Assembly: GCF_027706725.1 (NCBI RefSeq)
Contig: NZ_JAQFWQ010000032.1
Location: forward strand, 1-61,771
Direction of reading: 5' to 3'
Source: Nocardiopsis endophytica
GTDB lineage: Bacteria > Actinomycetota > Actinomycetes > Streptosporangiales > Streptosporangiaceae
Length of the DNA stretch: 61,771 nt
In this document: piece by piece, positions 8,037 through 16,264 of the stretch
How positions within the stretch are numbered: position 1 is the stretch's first letter
How the letters are laid out: each line of letters starts with the position of its first letter
Made by a program: the position numbers and the translations under genes
The notes under the pieces: model-generated
Seen by the model: the letters and a program-made list of their open reading frames with translations, nothing else
Database searches by the model: none
What the model was told of the DNA's origin: nothing

Positions 8037-8435
8037 CTACTCCTGGATCTTGCGGGCCGTGTAGGCGTCGCGCGCGGCCGCCGCGACGGCGTCCAGGTCC
8101 GCGCCCGTCGACGCCAGCACCCCGGCGGCCACGGCGCCCTCCACGAACGGGGCGTCGACGACGACGGCGTCGTCGCGGGGCTCGTCCTCGAAGACCAGCC
8201 GGGCCGTCATCACCGCACTGCCGATGTCGGGCAGGACCATGACGCCCGCCCCCTGGTCGACCTCGGAGACCGCCTCGGCGATGCGCTCATAGGAGGTGCC
8301 GATGCCCCCGTCGGGGCCGCCTCCCGCGGCCGCGACCGTCTCCGGCCGCGCGCCCAGCTGCTCCAGCAGTTCCTTCACTCCTTCGGCCAGTCTCCCGCTG
8401 TGCGACACGAGGACGATGCCGACCGTTGCACCCAT
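8037..8435 (-). CDS. dhaM: PTS-dependent dihydroxyacetone kinase, phosphotransfer subunit DhaM
   Basis: A 132-residue protein with the EIIA-Man-type fold of DhaM. VGIVLVSHSGRLAEG carries the phospho-accepting His12, followed by PDGGIGTSYERI and VMVLPDIGSAVM. DhaM receives phosphate from the PTS protein HPr and rephosphorylates the ADP held by DhaL. Only the single EIIA-like domain is present; the fused HPr/EI domains of E. coli DhaM are absent, so HPr must come from elsewhere. It is transcribed away from dhaK with an 81-base gap, so the kinase is encoded by a divergent pair rather than one operon. Confidence 0.93.
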   Translation of the reverse strand: MGATVGIVLVSHSGRLAEGVKELLEQLGARPETVAAAGGGPDGGIGTSYERIAEAVSEVDQGAGVMVLPDIGSAVMTARLVFEDEPRDDAVVVDAPFVEGAVAAGVLASTGADLDAVAAAARDAYTARKIQE

Positions 8436-8516
8436 GGGGGATTAGGGTACTTGAGCGAACGTCCGCGCTTCAGGATCGACCCCGCCACCCCCCGGCGAAC
8501 ACTAGGGAGCCGCACC

Positions 8517-9515
8517 GTGAAGAAGTTCCTGAACACTCCGGAAAGCTATCTGTCCGACGCGCTCGCCGGCCTCGCGGCGGCCCATCCCGAGCTGCGGGTG
8601 GACGCCGAGAACGGCGTGGTCGCGCGGGCCTCGGGGCCCGTGGAGGGCAAGGTCGGGCTGGTCTCCGGCGGCGGGTCCGGGCACGAGCCCCTGCACAGCG
8701 GCTTCGTCGGCGAGGGGATGCTGGACGCCGCCTGCCCCGGCGAGGTCTTCACCTCCCCGGTGCCCGACGGGTTCCTGGCGGGGGTCAAGGCCGCCGACGC
8801 CGGGCGGGGCACGGTCCTGATCGTGAAGAACTACACCGGCGACGTGATGAACGCCCAGATGGCCGCGGAGCTGGCCGAGGACGAGGGGCTCCGCGTCGAG
8901 CAGGTCCTCGTCAACGACGACGTCGCGGTGGAGGACTCCACGTTCACCGCCGGACGGCGCGGCACCGGCGCCACCGTGTTCGTGGAGAAGATCTGCGGTG
9001 CGGCCGCGGCGCGCGGGGACGGCCTGGAGGCCGTCGCCGAGCTGGGCCGCCGGGTGAACGCGGCGTCGCGCTCCTTCGCGGTGGCGCTGACGGCCTGCAC
9101 GGTCCCCACGGCGGGGCGGCCCGGGTTCGACCTCCCGGAGGAGGAGATCGAGGTCGGCGTGGGCATCCACGGCGAGCCGGGGCGGCGCCGGGAGAAGCTG
9201 CGCAGCGCGCGCGAGATCGTCGGGGAGATGATGGAGGCGATCCTCCAGGACTCTCCGCTGGAGTCGGGCGACGAGGCCGTCGTGATGGTCAACGGCATGG
9301 GCGGCACCCCGCTCAGCGAGCTGTACCTGGTGTTCGGCGAGGTCGCGCGGGTGTGCGGGGACAAGGGGATCACCATCGCCCGCAACCTGGTCGGCGACTA
9401 CGTGACCAGCCTCGACATGGAGGGCTGCTCGATCACGCTGTGCCGGGTCGAGGAGGGCTTCCTGCCGCTGTGGGACGCGCCGGTGAACACCCCGGCCCTG
9501 CGCTGGGGCGTGTGA
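8517..9515 (+). CDS. dhaK: Dihydroxyacetone kinase subunit DhaK
   Basis: A 332-residue DhaK subunit that binds dihydroxyacetone covalently. The nucleotide/substrate loop GGGSGHEPLHSGFVG (residues 51-65) is intact, and GIHGEP places His218 exactly where E. coli DhaK binds substrate as a hemiaminal. GTG 8517 is preceded by GGGAG seven bases upstream. The stop is 25 bases before the dhaL start. With DhaL and DhaM it converts dihydroxyacetone to its phosphate using PEP-derived phosphate. Confidence 0.95.
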   Translation: MKKFLNTPESYLSDALAGLAAAHPELRVDAENGVVARASGPVEGKVGLVSGGGSGHEPLHSGFVGEGMLDAACPGEVFTSPVPDGFLAGVKAADAGRGTVLIVKNYTGDVMNAQMAAELAEDEGLRVEQVLVNDDVAVEDSTFTAGRRGTGATVFVEKICGAAAARGDGLEAVAELGRRVNAASRSFAVALTACTVPTAGRPGFDLPEEEIEVGVGIHGEPGRRREKLRSAREIVGEMMEAILQDSPLESGDEAVVMVNGMGGTPLSELYLVFGEVARVCGDKGITIARNLVGDYVTSLDMEGCSITLCRVEEGFLPLWDAPVNTPALRWGV

Positions 9516-9540
9516 GCCGGGACGGAGAGGAGTGGGGAAC

Positions 9541-10173
9541 GTGCACGCCATGGACACCGCACTGGCCAAGGCCTGGGTGGCGGCCGCCGCCGACGCCGTG
9601 TCGGCCGAGGCCGAGCACCTGAGCAGGCTCGACGCCGCCATCGGCGACGGCGACCACGGGACCAACATGGACCGGGGGCTGACGGGTGCGCGGACCGCCG
9701 TGGACGGCCTGGAGGCCGACGGGCCGGGGCCGGTGCTGGTGAAGACCGGGATGACGATGATCTCGCGGGTCGGCGGGGCGTCGGGGCCGCTGTACGGCAC
9801 GCTGCTGCGCACGGCGGGCAAGCGCCTTGAGGGGACCGAGGCCGGGGTGGCCGACCTGGCCGCCGCCCTGCGGGCGGGTCTGGAGGCGGTGCAGAAGATG
9901 GGCGCCGCCAAGCCGGGCGACAAGACGCTGGTGGACGCCCTGTATCCGGCGGTCGAGGCGCTGGAGAAGGCGGCCGGGCAGGGGACGCCGCTGTCCGAGG
10001 CGGCGGAGGCGGCGGCCGCCGCGGCCGAGCAGGGGGCGCAGGCGACCGTGCCGCTGCAGGCCCGCAAGGGCAGGGCGTCGTACCTGGGCGAGCGGAGCAT
10101 CGGCCACGAGGACCCGGGGGCGGCGTCGTCGGCCCTGCTGATGCGCGCCCTGGCCGGGGTGTCCGGGGCCTGA
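9541..10173 (+). CDS. dhaL: Dihydroxyacetone kinase subunit DhaL
   Basis: A 210-residue all-helical DhaL subunit that carries ADP as a permanent cofactor. The Mg-ADP site DAAIGDGDHGTNM has Asp31, Asp36 and Asp38 at family positions, and IGHEDPGAASSALL closes the C terminus. GTG 9541 is chosen because GGAGAGGAG lies eight bases upstream; GTG 9532 would leave no spacing and ATG 9550 too much. It is cotranscribed with dhaK. Confidence 0.94.
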   Translation: MHAMDTALAKAWVAAAADAVSAEAEHLSRLDAAIGDGDHGTNMDRGLTGARTAVDGLEADGPGPVLVKTGMTMISRVGGASGPLYGTLLRTAGKRLEGTEAGVADLAAALRAGLEAVQKMGAAKPGDKTLVDALYPAVEALEKAAGQGTPLSEAAEAAAAAAEQGAQATVPLQARKGRASYLGERSIGHEDPGAASSALLMRALAGVSGA

Positions 10174-10179
10174 GGGCGA

Positions 10180-10209
10180 CCGGCTCGGGCGCCCCTCCGC
10201 CCGGGCCGG
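10180..10209. terminator. Bidirectional hairpin between dhaL and the acetyltransferase
   Basis: CCGGCTCGGGCG (10180-10191) and CGCCCGGGCCGG (10198-10209) form a 12-bp stem with one G-U-type pair and a six-base loop. It sits between two convergent genes and can serve both. Confidence 0.65.
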
Positions 10210-10222
10210 ACCGGCCGCACGC

Positions 10223-11131
10223 CTATCCGCGCCCGCTCCCGGCCAGGCGCACCGCCGCATCGGCGACGGCGCGCGCGTCCTCGGGGTCGAGCCGCAGACC
10301 GAACACGTCCCGCAGTGCCTCGGGGACCTCGTCGCGGGTGAGTTCGCGGGTGTCGGTGGTGCCGTCGGGGTGCTCGGTGGACAGTTCCGTGTTCGCCAGC
10401 CGGTGGCTCACCCCCTCGCCGAGGCGCTGGGCCATGAGCCGCGCCCGGAACGGCGACCGGGGGTGCGTGCAGAGGTAGTGGTTGAAGATCGCGTAGTCGT
10501 TCCGATAGGACGGCTCGCCGGTGAAGGAGTAGAGGTCGGTCCACCGGTCGCCGCTGCGGGCGGTGAGGACGCGGGTCCTGGGCTCCGCCGCGTCGCCGGG
10601 CGCCTCTTCGGTGTCGATGCGGAACGCCCACTCCTTCCCGTCCCCCTGGGCGACCTCCGCGCCCGCGGCGTACGGCATCGGTTCGCGCAGGCCTCCCCCG
10701 CCGAACCCGACGTCGGCGATGAACCGCTCCCCGCCCAGCTCCATGCTCAGGAGCATGTGGGTCGCGGGGCGGAAGCGGTCGCCCACGCGGATGCGGGCGG
10801 CGTGGCCGATCGCCCGGACCCCGATGCGCTCCAGGGCGGCGGCGAGCAGGATGTTGTGCTCGTAGCAGTAGCCGCCGCGGCGGCGGGCGACGAGCTTGTC
10901 CTGGATGTCGGCGACGTCGAGGGAGACCCCGCGGCCCAGGACGACGTCGGTGTTGGCGAAGGACAGGGCGGCGGAGTGGGCCCGGTGGAGGGCGGCCACC
11001 GATTCCCTGTCGGGGCCCAGCGGCCCGGTGAGGCCGAGGGCGTCCAGGTAGGCGTCGAGGTCGAGGGCGTCTGAGTCCCAGCCGCGCGCGGGGTCGTCGG
11101 CGAAGGGGTCGGGGCGGGTGCGCGGCGCCAC
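10223..11131 (-). CDS. Arylamine N-acetyltransferase
   Basis: A 302-residue arylamine N-acetyltransferase (NAT). The Cys-His-Asp triad is visible as Cys89 in RRGGYCYEHN, His125 in PATHMLL and Asp140 in FIADVGFGG. NATs move acetyl from acetyl-CoA to aryl amines or hydrazines; relatives in biosynthetic clusters form amides. The gene is divergent from a marR gene across a 97-base region full of inverted repeats, which suggests MarR control in response to an aromatic ligand. The natural substrate is not known. Confidence 0.93.
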   Translation of the reverse strand: MAPRTRPDPFADDPARGWDSDALDLDAYLDALGLTGPLGPDRESVAALHRAHSAALSFANTDVVLGRGVSLDVADIQDKLVARRRGGYCYEHNILLAAALERIGVRAIGHAARIRVGDRFRPATHMLLSMELGGERFIADVGFGGGGLREPMPYAAGAEVAQGDGKEWAFRIDTEEAPGDAAEPRTRVLTARSGDRWTDLYSFTGEPSYRNDYAIFNHYLCTHPRSPFRARLMAQRLGEGVSHRLANTELSTEHPDGTTDTRELTRDEVPEALRDVFGLRLDPEDARAVADAAVRLAGSGRG

Positions 11132-11144
11132 GGTCGGCTCCTAT

Positions 11145-11185
11145 CATTAGCCGGGCAACGTTCTCGGAGAACATTAGCCAGCTAA
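11145..11185. promoter_or_regulatory. MarR operator region with two palindromes
   Basis: GTTCTC-G-GAGAAC (11160-11172) and TTAGC-CA-GCTAA (11174-11185) are perfect inverted repeats side by side. A third, partial TTAGC copy lies at 11147-11151. They occupy the shared promoter region of the NAT and marR genes, the usual place for MarR binding and autoregulation. Confidence 0.55.
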
Positions 11186-11228
11186 CGACAATTCGGCAAG
11201 GACCGGCGAGGCGCGGGGAGCGGTGGCG

Positions 11229-11690
11229 ATGCAGGAGTGGCTGCGGACCTGGGAGGACGACTTCGTCCCGTCCTTCTGGCGGGCCAAGAACGCGATGCTC
11301 CAGGCGGCGGGGACGGCCTTCGAGCGCCACGGCGTGCGGGAGGGGCAGCAGTTCGTCCTGATGTGCCTGTGGCGGGAGGACGGCCTCTCCCCCGGTGAGA
11401 TCGCCCGGCGTCTGGGCCTGTCCACCCCGACGGTCACCCGCACGGCCGGGCGGCTGGAGGCGTCGGGGCTGGTGGAGCGCCACCCCCACCCGACCGACGC
11501 ACGCCTGGTGAGCGTCCGCCTGACCGAGAAGGGGTGGTCCCTGCGCGAGGCCCTGGACCAGGAGATGAACACCCTGTCGTCCCGGGCCCTGCACGGTTTC
11601 ACGGAGGAGGAGCGGGAGTCCTTCAGACGGATGCTGGAGGCCATGGCGACCAACCTGCGCCCCCCGAGGCCCTCCGACGACAAGGAGTGA
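11229..11690 (+). CDS. MarR-family transcriptional regulator
   Basis: A 153-residue winged-helix MarR repressor. The DNA-binding core LSPGEIARRLGLSTPTVTRTAGRLEASGLVERH is typical, and the wing PTDARLVSVRLTEKG follows. ATG 11229 is preferred over GTG 11223 because GGGGAG lies eight bases before it. It is divergent from the acetyltransferase, so it most likely represses both genes and is released by an aromatic compound. Confidence 0.9.
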   Translation: MQEWLRTWEDDFVPSFWRAKNAMLQAAGTAFERHGVREGQQFVLMCLWREDGLSPGEIARRLGLSTPTVTRTAGRLEASGLVERHPHPTDARLVSVRLTEKGWSLREALDQEMNTLSSRALHGFTEEERESFRRMLEAMATNLRPPRPSDDKE

Positions 11691-11808
11691 CCTCCCGCAA
11701 ACGGACCGGCCTGCCCATTGCGGCATATGCTTCCGGCACGCGATTCGCAACCGGGCCCTCCCGGTCCGGTCCACACGTACAGCGGGATTCCGGAGGAGCC
11801 ACGGGCCC

Positions 11809-12156
11809 ATGAGCGAGATTCGATGCGAAAGGTGCGACCTCATCGTCGGCCTCGGATGCGACTGCGACTCTCACCGGGCCGCACCCCGGCCGACCCGGCC
11901 GAGCTCCCGGTCCCGACAGGCGGGGGCCGCCCTTGGTACGACCATGATCGTCATCTCCCCTGCGGGAAACGCCCACCTGCCCGACTGTCTCAACCTTTCG
12001 GAGAGCGAGATACGCGCGCCGAAATTCGGATGGGTTCCTGACGCGCCCCCGCAGAAATGGCGCCTCATCTCGGAGGAGCGCCCCCTACGTGCCACCCACG
12101 GCAACACGAACCGTGTCGCGACTCGCATCTGTGGAAACTGTTCCGAGTACCTCTGA
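11809..12156 (+). CDS. Cys-rich hypothetical protein
   Basis: A 115-residue protein of unknown function. It opens with closely spaced cysteines (CERC then GLGCDCD) and ends with CGNC, a pattern that suggests a zinc-ribbon formed by N- and C-terminal Cys pairs. GGAGGAG lies ten bases before the ATG. The gene reads less GC-rich than its neighbours and abuts a truncated tetR fragment six bases downstream, so it may be a recent insertion. There is no signal peptide or membrane segment. Confidence 0.6.
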   Translation: MSEIRCERCDLIVGLGCDCDSHRAAPRPTRPSSRSRQAGAALGTTMIVISPAGNAHLPDCLNLSESEIRAPKFGWVPDAPPQKWRLISEERPLRATHGNTNRVATRICGNCSEYL

Positions 12157-12161
12157 CGGGC

Positions 12162-12401
12162 CCACGGCCGAAATCGGTCCGCCGCTACCTGGAGGCGGAG
12201 GACGCCGCCGGCACGGCCCGGCTCGACGACGCGGAGACGGCGGCGACCCAGTTCCTCGGGATGATCTCCAACTACGTGTTCTGGCCGCGGATGCTGCTCG
12301 CCCGCTGGGAGCCCGACGAGGCCGGCATCGCCCACGCGGTCGACCAGGCGGTACTGACCATGCTCGCCCGGTACGGCGCGCCGGAGACCCGGGGCGCCTG
12401 A
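12162..12401 (+). pseudogene. C-terminal remnant of a TetR-family regulator
   Basis: The frame ending at 12401 encodes about 80 residues that match the C-terminal ligand domain of AefR-like TetR regulators (AATQFLGMISNYVFWPRMLL, then HAVDQAVLTMLARYG). No TetR helix-turn-helix is found upstream in any frame; the sequence before it belongs to the Cys-rich orphan gene. I read it as a decapitated regulator that is no longer able to bind DNA. A very short independent protein cannot be excluded. Confidence 0.6.
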
Positions 12402-12429
12402 CCCCGGGCCCCGGACACGCCTGGAGGGG

Positions 12430-13623
12430 TCAGGCCGAAGCCCCCTCCTTCGCCTCCTGGCGCGCCTTGACCGGGGTTCCGTAGGTCATGCGGCGGAGGA
12501 ACCATTCGGCTGGGCCCTGCTTGAAGCCCGCCCGGCGCATCAGGTCGGCCAGGACCACGGTGGCCAGCCACACCGCCGCGCCGATGCCGACGGCGGCCGC
12601 GTCGCCCAGCTCGGCGGCCAGTCCCAGGGTGTAGGCGGGCATCAGCACCAGCCAGGCCACCGACTGGAGGAGGTAGCTGGTCATCGAGCGCTGCCCGGTG
12701 GCCGCCAGGGCGGTCACGATGGGCCCGCGCCGGTCCCCCACACGCAGCGCGACCAGGGCGATCAGCGCGGCGTAGCCGAAGCCCCCCGCGTAGCCGACCA
12801 GCATGTGCAGCCAGAACACCCCGGCCGCGACGGGGGCGGCGGGCTGCCAGACCTCGATGGTGGTGAGCATGTACGGCACCCCGCCGACGACCGCCGCCGG
12901 GATGCCGATCGCGGCCAGGCGGGTGAGGAACGCGCGGTGGCGCTCGGGCTCCTCCAGCAGGCGGCGCCGCGCCGCCCAGACGCCCGCCATGAACGGGAAC
13001 ACCGAGATGACGATCAGCAGCGGCACGAAGAACGGCACCATCACCACCCGCATGACCAGGTCGTCGAGGGGCGAGGCGACCGTTGCACCCTCGACCGCCG
13101 CGCCCATCGCCAGGCCGTTGACCGCCGCGTAGGCGAGCGTGCCCGCCGACCCCCAGGCGAGGGCCGTGGCGAGCAGGCGGCGGTCGGTCCACCGCATGAC
13201 GCCCGCGAACAGCAGCGCGATCAGGCCGTAGACGGCGATGATGTCGCCGAAGAAGATCAGGATGCCGTGGGCCAGGCCGATGGCCACCAGCCACCGGCCG
13301 CGGCGGCGCAGCAGGCGGCGCACCCACGGCCACTCCCGCCCCTCGGCGGTGCGGCGCAGGGCGATCTGCGCCAGCCCGTAGCCGAACAGGGCCGCGAACA
13401 TGGGGTAGCCGCGGTTCTCGGCGAACAGCGCCACGGCCGCGGTGGCGGCGGTGTCGAGCGGCCCGTCGAGGGAGTATCCGGCGTTGCCGCCGACGGCGAT
13501 CCGGAACATGTGGGCGTGGACGGTGGCGATGACCAGCAGCATGAGGCCGCGTGCGAGGTCGGGCGCCAGGGATCGGCGTGCGGCCGGGACGGCGCCCGGC
13601 GCAGGGGAGGATGGCGTGGACAT
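12430..13623 (-). CDS. DUF418 integral membrane protein
   Basis: A 397-residue polytopic membrane protein with eight to ten hydrophobic segments. It has the DUF418 pattern: an N-terminal DLARGLMLLVIATVHAHMF segment, FAALFGYGLAQIA, and a C-terminal DUF418 domain (TGQRSMTSYLLQSVAWLVL). DUF418 proteins resemble acyltransferase-type membrane proteins and are often paired with TetR regulators, but their chemistry is unproven. Here a tetR gene is divergent with an operator between. Confidence 0.88.
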   Translation of the reverse strand: MSTPSSPAPGAVPAARRSLAPDLARGLMLLVIATVHAHMFRIAVGGNAGYSLDGPLDTAATAAVALFAENRGYPMFAALFGYGLAQIALRRTAEGREWPWVRRLLRRRGRWLVAIGLAHGILIFFGDIIAVYGLIALLFAGVMRWTDRRLLATALAWGSAGTLAYAAVNGLAMGAAVEGATVASPLDDLVMRVVMVPFFVPLLIVISVFPFMAGVWAARRRLLEEPERHRAFLTRLAAIGIPAAVVGGVPYMLTTIEVWQPAAPVAAGVFWLHMLVGYAGGFGYAALIALVALRVGDRRGPIVTALAATGQRSMTSYLLQSVAWLVLMPAYTLGLAAELGDAAAVGIGAAVWLATVVLADLMRRAGFKQGPAEWFLRRMTYGTPVKARQEAKEGASA

Positions 13624-13650
13624 GAGGGGTCCCCCGTTGACGGTTTTAGC

Positions 13651-13697
13651 TACGGAACCGTATCCAACAGCACCCCATTAAAATACGCAAGCGTTTT
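13651..13697. promoter_or_regulatory. TetR operator region between DUF418 and tetR
   Basis: TACGG-AA-CCGTA (13651-13662) is a perfect inverted repeat nested in a longer ACGGTT...AACCGT repeat. A second, imperfect AT-rich palindrome around ACGC-AA-GCGT lies at 13680-13697, closer to the tetR start. Two sites in a divergent promoter fit repression of both genes by the adjacent TetR. Confidence 0.5.
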
Positions 13698-13737
13698 CTA
13701 AACCGACGGGAAGCGGTCGAGCCGGGTGGAGCACGGG

Positions 13738-14412
13738 ATGGACGAGAAGCGGCGGGCCGGAGGGGCGCCGGAGGTGCCGGAGGGGGCGCGGGAAGAGGCG
13801 CCGGAGGCCCGCCCGAAGGGCACGCGCAGGCGCGGGGCGGCGCTGATCCGGGCGATCCACGCCGCCGCCTTCGAGGAGACGGCGGAGCGCGGGCTCGAAG
13901 GGGCGACCATGGAGGGCATCGCCCGGCGCGCGGGGACCGCGAAGACCTCGCTGTACCGGCGGTGGAACTCGCCGGAGGACATCGTGCTGGAGGCGCTGCA
14001 CGCCGCCTACCCGATGGAGGAGCCGGCGCCGGCCGCCGACGACCTGCGCGGCGACCTCGTCCGGGCGCTCCAGCTGATGCGGGACTCCTTCGGCTCGCGT
14101 CCGAAGTACGCCCAGGCGCTGATGGCCGTGCTGGCGGCGTCGTGGGCCCGCCCGGACCTCCATGAGCGCCTGTACCGGGAGGTGTTCGACCCGCGCGGCG
14201 AGAGGTTCACCAAGAACGCGCTGCTGCACTACGCCGACAAGGGCGTGCTCGACCGCGAGCGCGTGACGGACGTCGTGGCGGACATCGGCGAGGCGATGGT
14301 CTTCAAGTACATGCTCGACGCGATGGAGCTGCCGGACGACGCGTACCTGGCCGAGATCGTCGACCAGGCGATCCTGCCCGCCGTGGGGATCGATCCGCGC
14401 ACGCTCCCCTGA
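13738..14412 (+). CDS. TetR-family regulator, divergent from DUF418
   Basis: A 224-residue TetR regulator. A charged 30-residue leader precedes the helix-turn-helix (EGATMEGIARRAGTAKTSLY, RRWNSPEDIV), and the C-terminal domain resembles TetR_C_16-type ligand domains. ATG 13738 has GGAG six bases upstream; GTG 13726 would place the start inside that site. It probably represses the DUF418 gene and itself. Confidence 0.9.
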   Translation: MDEKRRAGGAPEVPEGAREEAPEARPKGTRRRGAALIRAIHAAAFEETAERGLEGATMEGIARRAGTAKTSLYRRWNSPEDIVLEALHAAYPMEEPAPAADDLRGDLVRALQLMRDSFGSRPKYAQALMAVLAASWARPDLHERLYREVFDPRGERFTKNALLHYADKGVLDRERVTDVVADIGEAMVFKYMLDAMELPDDAYLAEIVDQAILPAVGIDPRTLP

Positions 14413-14430
14413 GGGGGCGGCGGCAGGAGG

Positions 14431-14462
14431 GGAGGCCGAGGGCGGGGCGGCCCTCGGCCTCC
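14431..14462. terminator. Bidirectional terminator hairpin
   Basis: GGAGGCCGAGGGC (14431-14443) pairs perfectly with GCCCTCGGCCTCC (14450-14462) around a six-base loop. It is a 13-bp stem between the convergent tetR and lipoprotein genes. Confidence 0.75.
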
Positions 14463-14483
14463 GACGAACGGCGGGTCAGCTAG

Positions 14484-15062
14484 TCAGCGGCCGATGGTCC
14501 AGGGGCCGTCGGCCTGGACGTGGAGGTAGGCGACCGCCTCGGAGCCGTCGAGCATGGGCAGGTCGCCGAAACGGGCGCTGCCCTCGTAGACGCCGATCTC
14601 GTTGACGAGGCTCGCGTACCGCGTCTCGTCCTCGCCGTAGGAGTTGATGATGAAGTTGCTGCTGCCGGAGTGGGTCATCTGGACGGTCGTGTCGTCCGTC
14701 GGCGTCCACTCCAGCCGGTAGAGGCCCTCCCCGGTGCCCTGCAGCCAGTAGCTGTCGCTCGGCCAGGTCTGGGCCTCGGAGGCATCCATGGGGAGCCCGT
14801 CGCCCGGGTCCTCCCCGTCCGCGGCCTCCTCGGCGCCGTCCTCGGCGGCCGCGTCGTCGGCGCTCGCCTCGCCGTTGCCCTCATCGATGTCGTACCCCTC
14901 TTCGGCGGCGGAGGAGCCCTGCTCTTCACCGACCGGCTCGGTCTCACCGATGGAGAAGCTGCAGCCGCTCAGCCCCACGGCGAGGGACACGGAGGCGGCC
15001 ACCGTGGCCGCCCGCGCGAGGACGGCCCCGGCCGGGGGGTGAAGGGTGAGGTTACGGATCAT
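14484..15062 (-). CDS. Secreted lipoprotein with acidic linker
   Basis: A 192-residue putative lipoprotein. A signal peptide ends in the lipobox LSGC, so Cys34 would be lipidated and the protein held on the outer face of the membrane. A strongly Asp/Glu/Ala-rich linker (about residues 38-95) separates the anchor from a C-terminal domain of about 95 residues (WPSDSYWLQGTGEGLYRLEW to the end). That domain may be a beta-rich fold and is not recognised. ATG 15062 is supported by GGAAGG upstream. No neighbour explains its role. Confidence 0.8.
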   Translation of the reverse strand: MIRNLTLHPPAGAVLARAATVAASVSLAVGLSGCSFSIGETEPVGEEQGSSAAEEGYDIDEGNGEASADDAAAEDGAEEAADGEDPGDGLPMDASEAQTWPSDSYWLQGTGEGLYRLEWTPTDDTTVQMTHSGSSNFIINSYGEDETRYASLVNEIGVYEGSARFGDLPMLDGSEAVAYLHVQADGPWTIGR

Positions 15063-15159
15063 GATCGACACCTTCCAAGATGGGGGTGGAACAGTGGTGC
15101 CGCTGCGGGGGTCATGGGAGCGGCGGTGCCAGGGGGTCAAACGATTTCTCTGATGGCGG

Positions 15160-15171
15160 GAATCCGGATTC
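15160..15171. promoter_or_regulatory. Palindrome upstream of the lipoprotein gene
   Basis: GAATCCGGATTC is a perfect 12-base palindrome in the 153-base gap between the doxX stop and the lipoprotein start. It could be an operator for the lipoprotein or part of the end of the tetR-doxX transcript. Confidence 0.3.
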
Positions 15172-15215
15172 GGTTGCGCCATTCCGAAAGAATCACACCC
15201 GGCACATGATCAGGT

Positions 15216-15575
15216 TCACAGAGTGAGAGAAAGCGCAGGTACGGCGGCGGAGAGCGCCAGCATTCCCAAACAATTCATCCAGAAGGCCTGGCCGAGGAAA
15301 CGCGCCCGTATGTGCGCGGCGGCGGCGCAGAGGAAGTAGGCGATCACTCCCCCGTTGGCGGCGATCGCGATCCCCGGGACCCAGATGCCGACGACGAGCC
15401 CGCCGGCCGCCAGGGCCTTGATGACGATGAGCGTCCACCACCATTCACGCGGGAATCCCACCCCGTCGAGGCAGTCCCGGATGAAGGCCGGCGGGCGGAG
15501 GGACATCAGGGCGTCGGCGAGGAGAGCGGCGGCGAGGAGCGCCGTCGGCCACCACGGGTCGGGGAGAAGGGTCAT
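15216..15575 (-). CDS. DoxX-like small membrane protein
   Basis: A 119-residue protein with four hydrophobic segments, resembling the DoxX/DUF4870-like family (LLADALMSLRPPAF, WWTLIVIKALAAGGLVVGIW, ANGGVIAYFLCAAAAHIRAR). The ATG overlaps the stop of the upstream tetR as ATGA (15572-15575), so the two are translationally coupled. It is likely the target of that regulator. Some DoxX-like proteins take part in redox or stress responses, but the role here is unknown. Confidence 0.8.
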   Translation of the reverse strand: MTLLPDPWWPTALLAAALLADALMSLRPPAFIRDCLDGVGFPREWWWTLIVIKALAAGGLVVGIWVPGIAIAANGGVIAYFLCAAAAHIRARFLGQAFWMNCLGMLALSAAVPALSLTL

Positions 15576-16165
15576 CTCGGCTCCCGGCAGTCGCAGATCG
15601 CCGCGAACGCGTCGCGGAGACCGGTGTCGAGTTCGGCGGTGTCGGCGGCGGTCCGCCCCGACCAGGCGAAGAGGACGCCGATGTAGGCGAAGTACAGGGC
15701 CCGCGCCTTGGCGGCGGCGTCGGCGTCCGGGATGCACCCGTGCCGCGTGATCGCGGCGCGCATCTCCTCGACCAGCCGCTCGGCGAGGGAGGTGAACAGG
15801 GTCGAGGTGTGCTCCCCGGTCACCAGGACCGACGCATAGGCCCGCGAGAGGTCCAGGCGGGCGGTGAACATGCCGACGAAGGGCCGCACCAGGCCCATGA
15901 GGCGGTCGACGCACCCGCCCTCCGCGCCGGACCCGGACCCGGCGCTCCGCTCCCGGTGCCCCTCGGCGATGAGCCCGTCGAAGACCAGCACCAGCAGGCC
16001 CTTCTTGTCGCCGACGGCCATCACGGTGCCGACACTGACCCCGGCCGCCTCCGCGATGTCGCGGATCGTCGCCGCCGCGAAACCACGCTCCTGGAACAGG
16101 CGCGCCGCGGCGTCGACGACGCGCCGCCGGGTGGCCTGGCGGAGCTCTTCACGCGTGCGGGCCAC
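15572..16165 (-). CDS. TetR-family regulator coupled to the doxX-like gene
   Basis: A 197-residue TetR regulator. The helix-turn-helix reads FAAATIRDIAEAAGVSVGTV with an unusual MAVGDKKGLL in place of the common Y-HF-KE motif. GTG 16165 is chosen rather than the ATG at 16186, because that ATG lies inside a perfect palindrome that must be the operator; AAAGGGG precedes the GTG. The gene is followed by the doxX-like gene with a 4-base overlap. Confidence 0.87.
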   Translation of the reverse strand: MARTREELRQATRRRVVDAAARLFQERGFAAATIRDIAEAAGVSVGTVMAVGDKKGLLVLVFDGLIAEGHRERSAGSGSGAEGGCVDRLMGLVRPFVGMFTARLDLSRAYASVLVTGEHTSTLFTSLAERLVEEMRAAITRHGCIPDADAAAKARALYFAYIGVLFAWSGRTAADTAELDTGLRDAFAAICDCREPR

Positions 16166-16179
16166 GGCACCCCTTTCGC

Positions 16180-16204
16180 TGAACATGTTCAGTGAACGTG
16201 TTCA
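16180..16204. promoter_or_regulatory. Double TetR operator
   Basis: TGAACATGTTCA (16180-16191) is a perfect 12-base palindrome, and TGAACGTGTTCA (16193-16204) is a one-mismatch copy directly after it. The pair lies 15-39 bases before the GTG of the tetR-doxX operon and is a clear candidate for autorepression. Confidence 0.65.
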
Positions 16205-16220
16205 GCGTACCACCGGAGAA

Positions 16221-16252
16221 ACGGCCCGGACCCCGTGCGGGGTCCGGGCCGT
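16221..16252 (-). terminator. Terminator after the MDR oxidoreductase
   Basis: A perfect 14-bp stem (ACGGCCCGGACCCC at 16221-16234 with its complement at 16239-16252) closes over the loop GTGC, 13 bases beyond the stop of the oxidoreductase. Confidence 0.75.
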
Positions 16253-16264
16253 CCCCGATGGGCG

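Noticed and set aside
8502-11843. Long minus-strand frame across dhaK, dhaL, the acetyltransferase and marR
   Set aside because: It crosses four well-supported genes in another frame and has the Arg/Pro/Gly composition of high-GC shadow translation.
16186-16186. ATG at 16186 as start of the tetR coupled to doxX
   Set aside because: It lies within the perfect palindrome TGAACATGTTCA, and a GTG 21 bases on has a ribosome site and begins the TetR domain.
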